From contig JANQJN010000183.1 of NCBI GenBank assembly GCA_028281625.1, positions 1 through 51,151 of the forward strand: a stretch of 51,151 nucleotides of DNA. Direction: 5' to 3'. Origin of the DNA: Emcibacteraceae bacterium (GTDB lineage: Bacteria > Pseudomonadota > Alphaproteobacteria > Sphingomonadales > Emcibacteraceae). The notes beneath the pieces were generated by a model. It saw only the letters and a list, made by a program, of their open reading frames with translations. It was not told the origin of the DNA and ran no database searches. The translations under genes and the position numbers were made by a program. Below, one piece after another: positions 1 through 7,056 of this stretch; within the stretch, counting starts at the first letter, position 1, and each line of letters opens with the position of its first letter.

Positions 1-267
1 GGTGAGGTCTTCATAGAGTTGTTGTGCTTCCGGAGCTGGCCCCCTACGCGTGCCAATTCCAAGCACCTTGGCGATTAATATTTCATCGGCGCGCGTGAAA
101 GTGAGCACATCATCTATTGTTACCGTCGCACTTGATTTTTTACAGATATTACCATTAAGGCGCACTTTGCCTCCCCGCACCATTTTAGTGGCAAGAGACC
201 GTGTTTTGTAAAAACGAGCATGCCAAAGCCACACGTCGACCCGTTGGCTGACAGGTTGCTCATCCAT
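1..267 (-). CDS. S4-domain RNA-binding protein, HslR-like (partial)
   Basis: Reading frame of 89 codons that starts with ATG at 267 and runs off the left edge of the window, so the C-terminus is missing. The N-terminus has the S4 RNA-binding pattern: RVDVWLWHARFYKTRS, then a helix and turn with RGGKVRLNG, then a short beta segment. This matches the heat-shock protein 15 (HslR) group, which binds 50S subunits or structured RNA. The start codon directly follows the stop codon of the helicase gene with no gap, so the two are almost certainly co-transcribed and translationally coupled. In many alphaproteobacteria this helicase-S4 pair is followed by a ferredoxin gene and carD; those would lie outside the window. 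The family call is confident; the exact RNA target is unknown. Confidence 0.85.
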   Translation of the reverse strand, partial: MDEQPVSQRVDVWLWHARFYKTRSLATKMVRGGKVRLNGNICKKSSATVTIDDVLTFTRADEILIAKVLGIGTRRGPAPEAQQLYEDLT

Positions 268-1878
268 TTATTTTTTACCTTTGAGTTGGTCTTTTAGCCC
301 GGCAAGTGCTGCAAAGGGAGAATCAGGGTCTAGCTCGGCAGATTTTTTTGGCTTCTTGCTGCCCGCAGATTTTTTGAAATTTTTATTAACCGCTTTTCCT
401 TTGGCCGGTTTTTTGCCACCTTTTTTCCCCTGTGGCCGTTTGCCGCGTTGCGGCCGGGGCCGACCGGCATCGGGCTGATGGGTAAAAATTATGACTTTCT
501 CTTCTTCAGCAGGTTTCTCGTCCTCAGAAACCTTTTCGTTTTCAGCTGGTTTTTCATCTTTGACAGGCTGCTCGCTGGTATCTGATTGGACTTCTTCGGT
601 CTTTTCTTCTGATTTTACTTCTTCTGCTTTTGCTTCTTCTTTTACCGCATCTTCCCGTTTGGCCAAAATTTCTTTTGCGGTCACCGTGTCATACTCTTTG
701 GTCGTGTAACCAAGATATCTCATAATTTCGATAAAATCATCGCCACTGGTACCGACGAGACTCATCAGATCCGGGTCCATCGGAAACGGGCCTTTCATGG
801 AGACTTCCCGTGCCGCATTGGCGAGCCGCTCGAGCATATCAAGGCGAACCGCATTATCTCCCACCACCCGGTAGCCAGATACTTCATAAAAAACCCTTGA
901 AGCTTTTTTATCCACTTTGATGGTGCAAAGTCCCGCTGGTGGAATATCCGGGAGGCGGTCCTGTTCATTATGCAGGGCCCATAACAACAGTCTTAGCTGT
1001 GCCGGTGCCGGCTTCAGCAGAGCTGGAATATAAAGGCTGGTCGCACCAAGCCACACGCCAAGTTTTTTTAGTTGAAAGCGTCCGGTGCTATCCACACCCT
1101 TGAAATCCTTTGCGATCAAACGCCTTGGAATGGTACCTAATTTTTCCACCATTTGAAAGGCGATTCCGCGGGCCATACCACCAATGCGATCATTGCCTTC
1201 TTCATCTTTGGCACCGTTGGCTGCTTCCTGCAGCGCAAAAAGTGGTGCCAGCACTTCCACGATATGGGCTTCCAGCCAGCGGTCAACCTTCGCCTGTACC
1301 ATATTCAGGGAATCCCCTTGAAGGACTGGCGTTGGAATTACAATTCCTTTGGGAGACAAGATTGACGACCCTTTGGCGATACGGCCAATCATAACACCGC
1401 GCCAGTTTATGGTGCTATGGGTCAGTGGGTCACCATAGATCAAGCTGATCTCGCCATCTTCGGCCTGGTTAAACTCTTCAGCGCGCTTCCTGATCTCTTC
1501 GCTTAAAACTTTGCCGGCGGCACTTCGGAGGATTTTGCTGTCTTCACCATAAGCCCCTTCGTCTTCTTTAAATTGGAACCCTTCCATGGTTCCAATAAAG
1601 TGATCTTCCACATAGACGTTACCATCGTCTTCAATTTTTGCCATCAACGTTCCTTTTTGGCGAAGTTCCCGCATTAATACTGAGGTTCGTTTACTTACGA
1701 ACCTGTTCGTCAGACGTTCATGTAGCGCATCTGATAGGCGGTCTTCAATATCTCTTGTGCGCTTTTGCCAATATTTTTGCTTTTCGCACCAACCATTACG
1801 ATTGGTGATATAGGTAAGGGTACGCATATGGGCAATGCGGGCTGACAGGGTGTCAATCCCGCCGTCAACGCGGTTCAA
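268..1878 (-). CDS. C-terminal portion of SUV3-like helicase, separated by in-frame amber codon
   Basis: 536 codons that continue the helicase upstream (1882-3135) in exactly the same reading frame. Only a TAG (1884-1882) and a CCC codon separate the upstream stop from a possible TTG start at 1878. The first residues (NRVDGGIDTLSARIAHMRT, then EDRLSDALHERLTNRF) are typical of the middle of the alphaproteobacterial SUV3-like protein, not of an N-terminus. The C-terminal third has a long Glu/Lys-rich linker (about residues 400-460), a basic Gly/Lys/Arg-rich tract, and the ending DPDSPFAALAGLKDQL seen in this family. Upstream of the TTG I see no convincing Shine-Dalgarno site. The piece may be made by readthrough, by re-initiation, or not at all; a sequencing error is also possible. 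Confidence 0.8.
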   Translation of the reverse strand: MNRVDGGIDTLSARIAHMRTLTYITNRNGWCEKQKYWQKRTRDIEDRLSDALHERLTNRFVSKRTSVLMRELRQKGTLMAKIEDDGNVYVEDHFIGTMEGFQFKEDEGAYGEDSKILRSAAGKVLSEEIRKRAEEFNQAEDGEISLIYGDPLTHSTINWRGVMIGRIAKGSSILSPKGIVIPTPVLQGDSLNMVQAKVDRWLEAHIVEVLAPLFALQEAANGAKDEEGNDRIGGMARGIAFQMVEKLGTIPRRLIAKDFKGVDSTGRFQLKKLGVWLGATSLYIPALLKPAPAQLRLLLWALHNEQDRLPDIPPAGLCTIKVDKKASRVFYEVSGYRVVGDNAVRLDMLERLANAAREVSMKGPFPMDPDLMSLVGTSGDDFIEIMRYLGYTTKEYDTVTAKEILAKREDAVKEEAKAEEVKSEEKTEEVQSDTSEQPVKDEKPAENEKVSEDEKPAEEEKVIIFTHQPDAGRPRPQRGKRPQGKKGGKKPAKGKAVNKNFKKSAGSKKPKKSAELDPDSPFAALAGLKDQLKGKK

Positions 1879-1881
1879 GGG

Positions 1882-3135
1882 CTAAACCATATTTGCCAGC
1901 CAATCTTCACCGATCAGCCCGTTATCCGCAGAAATCTGCCGATAAATAGCAGAACACAGCTTGGCATGCTCATCATCTGATATCTGACGAAAATCTGGAA
2001 TCTGACATACTTCCCAGAGCATTTTGACCGCTGCTGGCCCGCCCAACATGGGCTTGATGTCTGCATTTTGAGAAAGCCTGGTAAAGGTTTCCAGATCCAG
2101 TTTATCCATGGTCCGTGTCAGTCCAAAGGTGTCTGGAACAGACCCAAGGGAGCGAATCACAGTGTCTGCACGACCATAATCAATAAAGGCGTTGCGCCAC
2201 TGCAGCACGGTAAGCGGCGCGAACTCGTGATTTTCCACTGCATAGACCATCTCCATGCTCAGACCTTTTTGATAGTCCGCCCCTTCGGTGAGGCACCCAA
2301 AGGTGCCGTTGTTCATATATCGGCCGGCGCGACCAGCGATCTGACCCAGCTCCGGCGGGGTAAGATCCCTCATGGTGCGGCCATCAAACTTTGCTGTTTC
2401 GGCAAAACTCACATGGTCAATATCCAGGTTGAGCCCCATCCCAATAGCATCAGTCGCTACCACATAATCAACATCGCCGTTTTGGTAAAGCGCCACTTGC
2501 GCGTTTCTGGTTCGGGGACTGAGCGCTCCCATTACCACCGCCACACCGCCCTTTGCGCGCCTGAGCATCTCCGCGTAGGCATAGACGTTTGATGTGCTAA
2601 AGGTAATCAAAGCGCTACGGCGGGGCAGGCGGCTGAGTTTCTTTGGCTCAACATAAATAAGTTCTGAAAAACGGTCGCGCGTTATGAACTCAACATCAGG
2701 GATCAGCTTTTGAATGAGCGGGCGGATGGTTTCGGAGCCCAGCAGCATTGTTTCCTGCCTCCCGCGGGAACGAAGCAGCCGGTCCGTAAACACATGACCG
2801 CGTTCAAAATCCGCCGCGAGCTGCACTTCATCAATGGCCAGGAAATCCACTGTGCGTTCTACAGGCATGCTTTCCACGGTGCAGACAAAATAGCGGGCGT
2901 TCTTTGGGATGATTTTTTCTTCACCGGTGATCAGCGCCACATGGGAGGGGCCTTGGCGATCCACAATGCGGTCATATATTTCCCGTGCGAGCAGGCGAAG
3001 AGGAAGTCCGATCATGCCCGACGCATGACCCATCATCCGTTCCACAGCCAGATGCGTTTTACCGGTGTTGGTCGGACCAAGCACTGCCTTGATGTGACTT
3101 TTTGTCTCTACTGCCCTGTTGGAAATATCTTTCAT
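1882..3135 (-). CDS. SUV3-like DEAD/DEAH RNA helicase, N-terminal portion (ends at in-frame TAG)
   Basis: Superfamily 2 helicase core of 417 residues. The Walker A loop GPTNTGKT is at 20-27, the DEVQ box (motif II) at 102-105, the helicase C-domain contains VVATDAIGMGLNLD, and motif VI is QIAGRAGRY. This is the mitochondrial-SUV3-like family found as one protein of roughly 900-1000 residues in alphaproteobacteria, presumed to act in RNA turnover. Here it stops at TAG right after GEDWLANMV, and the remaining family sequence continues in the same frame downstream. Adding both parts gives about 955 codons, the size expected for an intact member. The helicase core is complete, so this part alone could have ATPase activity; whether it folds without the C-terminal domain is unknown. 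Confidence 0.88.
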   Translation of the reverse strand: MKDISNRAVETKSHIKAVLGPTNTGKTHLAVERMMGHASGMIGLPLRLLAREIYDRIVDRQGPSHVALITGEEKIIPKNARYFVCTVESMPVERTVDFLAIDEVQLAADFERGHVFTDRLLRSRGRQETMLLGSETIRPLIQKLIPDVEFITRDRFSELIYVEPKKLSRLPRRSALITFSTSNVYAYAEMLRRAKGGVAVVMGALSPRTRNAQVALYQNGDVDYVVATDAIGMGLNLDIDHVSFAETAKFDGRTMRDLTPPELGQIAGRAGRYMNNGTFGCLTEGADYQKGLSMEMVYAVENHEFAPLTVLQWRNAFIDYGRADTVIRSLGSVPDTFGLTRTMDKLDLETFTRLSQNADIKPMLGGPAAVKMLWEVCQIPDFRQISDDEHAKLCSAIYRQISADNGLIGEDWLANMV

Positions 3136-3175
3136 GTGCGCGGCTTATCACACCCGCCATAAAAACCCAAGCCTA

Positions 3176-4324
3176 TTATCGACCGTATTTCTTTAAAATC
3201 TCACGGATCTTATCGACAGGAAGTTCTTCTATGGTTCTGCTCGCGCCCGAGCGTGCATCCACAGTACTTACGGTTCTCGCCATCAGCATAGAGTTATAGA
3301 TGGCTTCCTCAGTGGCTTCTGCCACGGCCTGGAACAGAGGTGACATACGATTATTTGGCACTTCTTCAAGCGTGGCATTGCCATTTCGTCTTTGCGGCGT
3401 CCGACGCACACTTTCCGCTGTTGAAAAGCTGATAACATAATCACCACTGCCATTTGTCATGGCAGAGCCGGTACGAGCAAGACCTACAAGCGCGCGATTA
3501 CCCAGTCGTTCAAGATTTCTATCAGAGAGTGGCGCATCAGTCGCCACGATCATCATGATAGAACCGTCAGCCACATCGCTATCCACATAATCCTGGAGAT
3601 AGTACTGACCGAGCTCTTCACCCACTGGCACGCCGTCCATCACCAAGGTGCCGCCATAGTTACTTTGCACAAGTACACCAACTGTATAGCCGCCAAGCGG
3701 TTCGGGTAGAACCCGGGAGGATGTCCCGATACCGCCTTTCCAACCAAACGCGATAGTCCCTTTGCCGGCACCCACATCACCTTCTTCAACCGGACCTGAT
3801 TTCGCATCTTCGATAGACCTGATGATAATCTCCGGCGTCAGATGGCGGCCTCGAATATCATTAAGGCCTGCGTCATTGGTTTCACCAACAACTGCATTAA
3901 TAGACCTTACTGCTTTATTGCCAGGCTGTGCCAACGTCCAATCCAGAATCGCATCGGCTGCACGTGGGACATTAAGCGTGTTGGTCAAAACGATCGGTGT
4001 TTCGATTTCACCAAGTTCATGAATTTGCGAATATCCCATCATCTTGCCAAAGCCATTTCCGATTACAGCAGCCGCAGGTACCTTGTTCTGATAGATATTG
4101 CCGCCATGAGGCAGGATCGCCGTCGCTCCTGTACGGATGCTTGCGCCCTCATTCAAGGTTACATGACCCACGAGCACACCTGCCACATCGGTAATGGCAT
4201 TATTGTCACCTGGGCTTAGTACACCGGGCTTAATCCCGATATCCCGTGCACGCACCTGTTCGGCACTTGTTTGTGAAAAAGGAATGAGAATGAATGAGGC
4301 TATAACAAATAAACGTGCAAACAT
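3176..4324 (-). CDS. Secreted P1/S58-family peptidase (DmpA-like, self-processing)
   Basis: 382 residues with an N-terminal signal peptide (about 1-21, cut after SQTSA) and the DmpA/L-aminopeptidase D-esterase fold. Conserved segments include GVLSPGDNNAITDVAGVLVGH, GAGKGTIAFGWKGGIGTSS and QSNYGG. The sequence DGSIMMIVATDAPL contains the Gly254-Ser255 pair; by analogy with DmpA, the chain is cleaved there and Ser255 becomes the N-terminal nucleophile of the beta subunit. It likely removes N-terminal residues from short peptides in the periplasm. A good AAGGAG site precedes the ATG. The gene diverges from an Lrp-type regulator across an AT-rich 183-bp gap, so it may share that regulator's control. 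The substrate cannot be read from the sequence. Confidence 0.88.
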   Translation of the reverse strand: MFARLFVIASFILIPFSQTSAEQVRARDIGIKPGVLSPGDNNAITDVAGVLVGHVTLNEGASIRTGATAILPHGGNIYQNKVPAAAVIGNGFGKMMGYSQIHELGEIETPIVLTNTLNVPRAADAILDWTLAQPGNKAVRSINAVVGETNDAGLNDIRGRHLTPEIIIRSIEDAKSGPVEEGDVGAGKGTIAFGWKGGIGTSSRVLPEPLGGYTVGVLVQSNYGGTLVMDGVPVGEELGQYYLQDYVDSDVADGSIMMIVATDAPLSDRNLERLGNRALVGLARTGSAMTNGSGDYVISFSTAESVRRTPQRRNGNATLEEVPNNRMSPLFQAVAEATEEAIYNSMLMARTVSTVDARSGASRTIEELPVDKIREILKKYGR

Positions 4325-4433
4325 GGCGAAACGCTCCTTAATATTTTCTTTGAACTATAATCGAATCATATAAAATGTAAAAACCTAATGATTTGATCCT
4401 TTTCTCTTACTTATTGCTTTTTTTCCTATGAAT

Positions 4434-4483
4434 TTGTTCAATATTGACTGTACTTTCGTATAATATTCATATACATTGTTCAT
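4434..4483 (+). promoter_or_regulatory. Two TTGTTCAW motifs 42 bp apart upstream of the Lrp gene
   Basis: TTGTTCAA at 4434-4441 and TTGTTCAT at 4476-4483 begin exactly 42 bp apart, i.e. twice the 21-bp period seen downstream of the gene. The second copy is part of a 14-bp stretch (4472-4485) repeated identically at 4971-4984. The AT-rich surroundings and the position just upstream of the ATG suggest autoregulation by the Lrp protein, and possibly control of the divergent peptidase gene. This is inferred from spacing only. Confidence 0.5.
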
Positions 4484-4507
4484 ATCGTTTAATTCAGGAT
4501 CAAGAAT

Positions 4508-4942
4508 ATGAAATTACAGGAAAGTGAGAAAAAACTGCTCGATTTGCTGAAAATTGACAGTAGAATGAGCGCTGCTGAGCTCGGTCGCAAGCTGGATCTT
4601 GCCAGATCGACTATTCATATGATGCTGGGCCGTCTGGAAGAAAAGGTTATTGATTGCTATACAGTAAAACTCAAGCCGGATGCCCTTGAAAACGACTCCC
4701 GCTGTTATGTCACAATCACCCGGGACCCTAAGAAATCTGCGCAAATTGAGGAAGCACTATACAATATGCCAGAGGTTGACTGCTTGGCAACCGTGGCCGG
4801 TTCCATCGACCTTATGATCTTGGTCCGCACCGACAATAATCAGCAGATGGATGCTGTACTCACCAACATTGCCATGCTGGATGGGGTAATCAATACCGAA
4901 AGCCACATCATATTGTCGTCAAAGTTCAACAGAATGCCATAA
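4508..4942 (+). CDS. Lrp/AsnC-family transcriptional regulator
   Basis: 144 residues. The N-terminal winged helix-turn-helix covers about 1-60 (AELGRKLDLARSTIHMMLGRLEE), and the C-terminal RAM effector domain covers about 65-140, including the Gly-containing turn VAGSIDLMILVRTD. Proteins of this family form dimers up to octamers or hexadecamers that wrap DNA at phased sites. The gene lies between a divergent peptidase and a downstream ALDH7 dehydrogenase. Repeated TTGTTCAT motifs occur on both sides of it, which points to local control of peptide or lysine breakdown, probably with an amino acid as effector. The effector is unknown. Confidence 0.9.
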   Translation: MKLQESEKKLLDLLKIDSRMSAAELGRKLDLARSTIHMMLGRLEEKVIDCYTVKLKPDALENDSRCYVTITRDPKKSAQIEEALYNMPEVDCLATVAGSIDLMILVRTDNNQQMDAVLTNIAMLDGVINTESHIILSSKFNRMP

Positions 4943-4953
4943 TCGACGATCAT

Positions 4954-5024
4954 TTGATCAATTTATGTATTACATTGTTCATATTTTATTGACTTTTGTT
5001 CATTTAATATTATATTTCGTTCAT
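4954..5024 (+). promoter_or_regulatory. Array of four operator-like motifs with exact 21-bp period
   Basis: TTGATCAA (4954), TTGTTCAT (4975), TTGTTCAT (4996) and TCGTTCAT (5017) start exactly 21 bp apart, i.e. on one face of the helix every two turns. The array overlaps the likely promoter of the dehydrogenase gene. Phased half-sites are what an oligomeric Lrp/AsnC protein would be expected to bind, and the gene just upstream encodes one. Regular spacing is seen directly; binding is inferred. Confidence 0.6.
4989..5016 (+). promoter_or_regulatory. Candidate sigma-70 promoter of the ALDH7 gene
   Basis: TTGACT (4989-4994), a 16-bp spacer and TATATT (5011-5016). One TTGTTCAT motif (4996-5003) lies inside the spacer and others flank it, so a bound regulator would directly affect RNA polymerase. 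A leader of about 115 nt would precede the ATG. Confidence 0.5.
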
Positions 5025-5139
5025 TACATTATATTTTTAGGGAATTTTTTTAGTCGTTACTAAAATTTTTATCAAAAACATGACGGTCTAGCACCTAAAC
5101 GCTACAAACGTCGAAGAATCGAGAGAAGGAATTCAGATC

Positions 5140-6648
5140 ATGATGAGTACACAAGAAATATATGAAAGCTTAGGTCTTACCGCTGCTGAAGTGGAAGGTG
5201 GTAATCTCAAAGTCCACAGCCCCATCGACGGCACGGAAATCGCCAACGTTCAGATGGACACTGTTGCTCAGACAGAAGCGAAGATCGCAAAGTCCGTCGA
5301 AGCTTTCAAGGCTTGGCGTAAAGTCCCGGCCCCTCGCCGCGGTGAGCTGGTGCGTATTCTTGGCAACATCCTTCGTGAAAAGAAAGAAGCGCTGGGCTCG
5401 CTCGTAACCCTTGAGTGCGGCAAAATTTATCAAGAAGGCCTGGGTGAAGTACAGGAAATGATCGACATTTGTGACTTTGCTGTTGGCCAAAGCCGTATGC
5501 TTCATGGCCTGACTATTGTATCTGAGCGTCCGCTGCATAAAATGCGTGAAATCTGGCAACCGCTTGGCCCTACAGGCATCATCAGCGCCTTTAACTTCCC
5601 GGTTGCCGTTTGGTCCTGGAACGCAGCACTTGCTCTCGTGTGTGGTAACTCGCTTCTTTGGAAGCCTTCCGAAAAAACACCAGTAACTGCCCTTGCCTGC
5701 CAAAAACTGTTTGAACAAGCCTGTGCGGAATTTGGTGATGACGCGCCAGAAGGCCTGTCACAAGTGCTGACCGGTGAGCGTGACATTGGTGAAGTTCTTG
5801 TCGCTGACGAGCGTGTTCCACTTATTAGTGCCACAGGAAGCTGTGCCATGGGTAAAATTGTCGGAGAGAAAGTGGCGAGCCGTTTTGGTAAATCCATTCT
5901 TGAACTTGGCGGTAACAACGCGATCATCGTGTCCAAGCATGCAGATCTTGACCTTGCCTATCAGGGCATCGTGTTCGGTTCAGTTGGCACCTGCGGCCAG
6001 CGCTGCACCACAACACGCCGTCTATTCATCCACGAAGATGTCTATGATGAAATTATCCCACGCATTAAAAAAGCATTCGGCGGAGTATCCATCGGCAACC
6101 CGCTTGATGAAGGCACATTAATGGGTCCACTGATTGACGAGGACAGCTTCAACAACATGGAAGCAGCCCTTAAGGTCGCGGCTGATAACGGTGGTGTTAT
6201 TACCGGCGGCGGTCGCGCGCTGGCTGATGAATATCCAGGTGCTTACTATGTAAATCCTGCACTTGTTGAGATGGGCGGCGATGATGCCAACATCAAAACC
6301 GAAACATTCGCACCGATCCTGTATGCGTTTAAATATACCGATCTTGAAAATGCCATTGAACGTCAGAACGATGTACCGCAAGGCCTTTCAAGCGCAATCT
6401 TCACTAAGAACATGCTGGAAGCTGAGCTTTTCACATCTGAATTCGGCAGTGACTGCGGCATTGCCAATGTGAACATAGGCACCAGTGGTGCCGAAATTGG
6501 TGGCGCCTTCGGTGGTGAGAAAGAAACAGGTGGTGGACGCGAGAGTGGTTCCGACGCCTGGCGTGGATACATGCGCCGCATGACCAGCACAACCAACTAT
6601 TCCACCGAACTACCGCTCGCACAAGGCATTAAGTTCGACGCTGACTAA
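5140..6648 (+). CDS. amaB: ALDH7-family aldehyde dehydrogenase (L-aminoadipate-semialdehyde / piperideine-6-carboxylate dehydrogenase)
   Basis: 502 residues, full length for the family. The catalytic Cys289 lies in CGQRCTTTRR and the general base Glu255 in LELGGNN. The C-terminal stretch contains IGTSGAEIGGAFGGEKETG and GSDAWRGYMRR, which is characteristic of the antiquitin (ALDH7) group rather than of other aldehyde dehydrogenases. Family members oxidise alpha-aminoadipic semialdehyde (in equilibrium with piperideine-6-carboxylate) to aminoadipate with NAD+ in lysine catabolism. Two ATG codons stand in a row; GAGAAGG lies upstream. The Lrp-type gene and its phased sites just upstream suggest amino-acid-responsive control. 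The substrate is inferred from the subfamily. Confidence 0.88.
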   Translation: MMSTQEIYESLGLTAAEVEGGNLKVHSPIDGTEIANVQMDTVAQTEAKIAKSVEAFKAWRKVPAPRRGELVRILGNILREKKEALGSLVTLECGKIYQEGLGEVQEMIDICDFAVGQSRMLHGLTIVSERPLHKMREIWQPLGPTGIISAFNFPVAVWSWNAALALVCGNSLLWKPSEKTPVTALACQKLFEQACAEFGDDAPEGLSQVLTGERDIGEVLVADERVPLISATGSCAMGKIVGEKVASRFGKSILELGGNNAIIVSKHADLDLAYQGIVFGSVGTCGQRCTTTRRLFIHEDVYDEIIPRIKKAFGGVSIGNPLDEGTLMGPLIDEDSFNNMEAALKVAADNGGVITGGGRALADEYPGAYYVNPALVEMGGDDANIKTETFAPILYAFKYTDLENAIERQNDVPQGLSSAIFTKNMLEAELFTSEFGSDCGIANVNIGTSGAEIGGAFGGEKETGGGRESGSDAWRGYMRRMTSTTNYSTELPLAQGIKFDAD

Positions 6649-6674
6649 AGAAGTATTTCATATCTTTAAGAATG

Positions 6675-6710
6675 GGCTCCCGCAGAGAAATCTTCGGGGG
6701 CCTGTTTTTT
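6675..6710 (+). terminator. Rho-independent terminator after the ALDH7 gene
   Basis: GGCTCCCG (6675-6682) pairs with CGGGGGCC (6695-6702), with one G-U pair, around a 12-nt loop, followed by T-rich TGTTTTTT. Confidence 0.85.
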
Positions 6711-6768
6711 ATAGCACCGTTTTTTGTTTAACATCGGGGCAGAATCGTCTATGACTTACTGCTATTAA

Positions 6769-6780
6769 GAATGATAATTA
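6769..6780 (+). promoter_or_regulatory. Weak Fur-box-like sequence upstream of feoA
   Basis: GAATGATAATTA resembles part of the classic Fur repeat (GATAATGATAAT) and lies 16 bp before the feoA start. A location overlapping the feo promoter would fit iron repression. Only a half-site is evident, so this is tentative; alphaproteobacteria may use Irr or another iron regulator instead. Confidence 0.25.
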
Positions 6781-6795
6781 ACAAGTAAGCGTAGT

Positions 6796-7056
6796 ATGAC
6801 AAAATATTTAAGTGATTTGAAAATTGGGGATCAAGCCACCATTCAGGGTTTTGATACCTCCCGCGTAGATGATCAGGAATTTGCCGCCGACCTGGAAGAT
6901 CGACTTCTTGAAATCGGATTTGAAGAAGGACTGGCTGTTGAGGTCTTGCACAAAGGATCCATTGGCGGCGATCCGCTGGCCGTTAAAATTGGCACCATCA
7001 CGCTGGCGCTCAGAAAAATGGAAGCCGCCGCGATTATTTTGGGAGAAAGTTCATGA
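6796..7056 (+). CDS. feoA: FeoA, ferrous iron transport accessory protein
   Basis: 86-residue SH3-like FeoA-domain protein: LSDLKIGDQATIQGF at the start, LLEIGFEEGLAVEVL in the middle, then GGDPLAVKIGTITLALRKMEA. It works with FeoB in Fe(II) import at the inner membrane, probably as a binding partner of FeoB's cytosolic part. The stop codon overlaps the feoB start by 4 bp (ATGA), showing translational coupling. A strong terminator lies upstream, so the gene needs its own promoter in the 6711-6795 gap; TTAACA (6728) and TATGAC (6750) with a 16-bp spacer is a possible one. Confidence 0.93.
   Translation: MTKYLSDLKIGDQATIQGFDTSRVDDQEFAADLEDRLLEIGFEEGLAVEVLHKGSIGGDPLAVKIGTITLALRKMEAAAIILGESS

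Noticed and set aside
1882-1884. Amber codon reassigned to an amino acid
   Set aside because: hbd and rlmH end with TAG followed by non-coding sequence, and no pyrrolysine-type genes are seen.
4444-4464. TTGACT and TATAAT upstream of lrp as a promoter
   Set aside because: The two elements are only 9 bp apart, too close for sigma-70; other pairings are weak, so no lrp promoter is called.
4954-4961. TTGATCAA as an FNR or CRP half-site
   Set aside because: It is 8 bp without the N4 spacer needed for TTGAT-N4-ATCAA, and its position fits the 21-bp array of the Lrp neighbour better.
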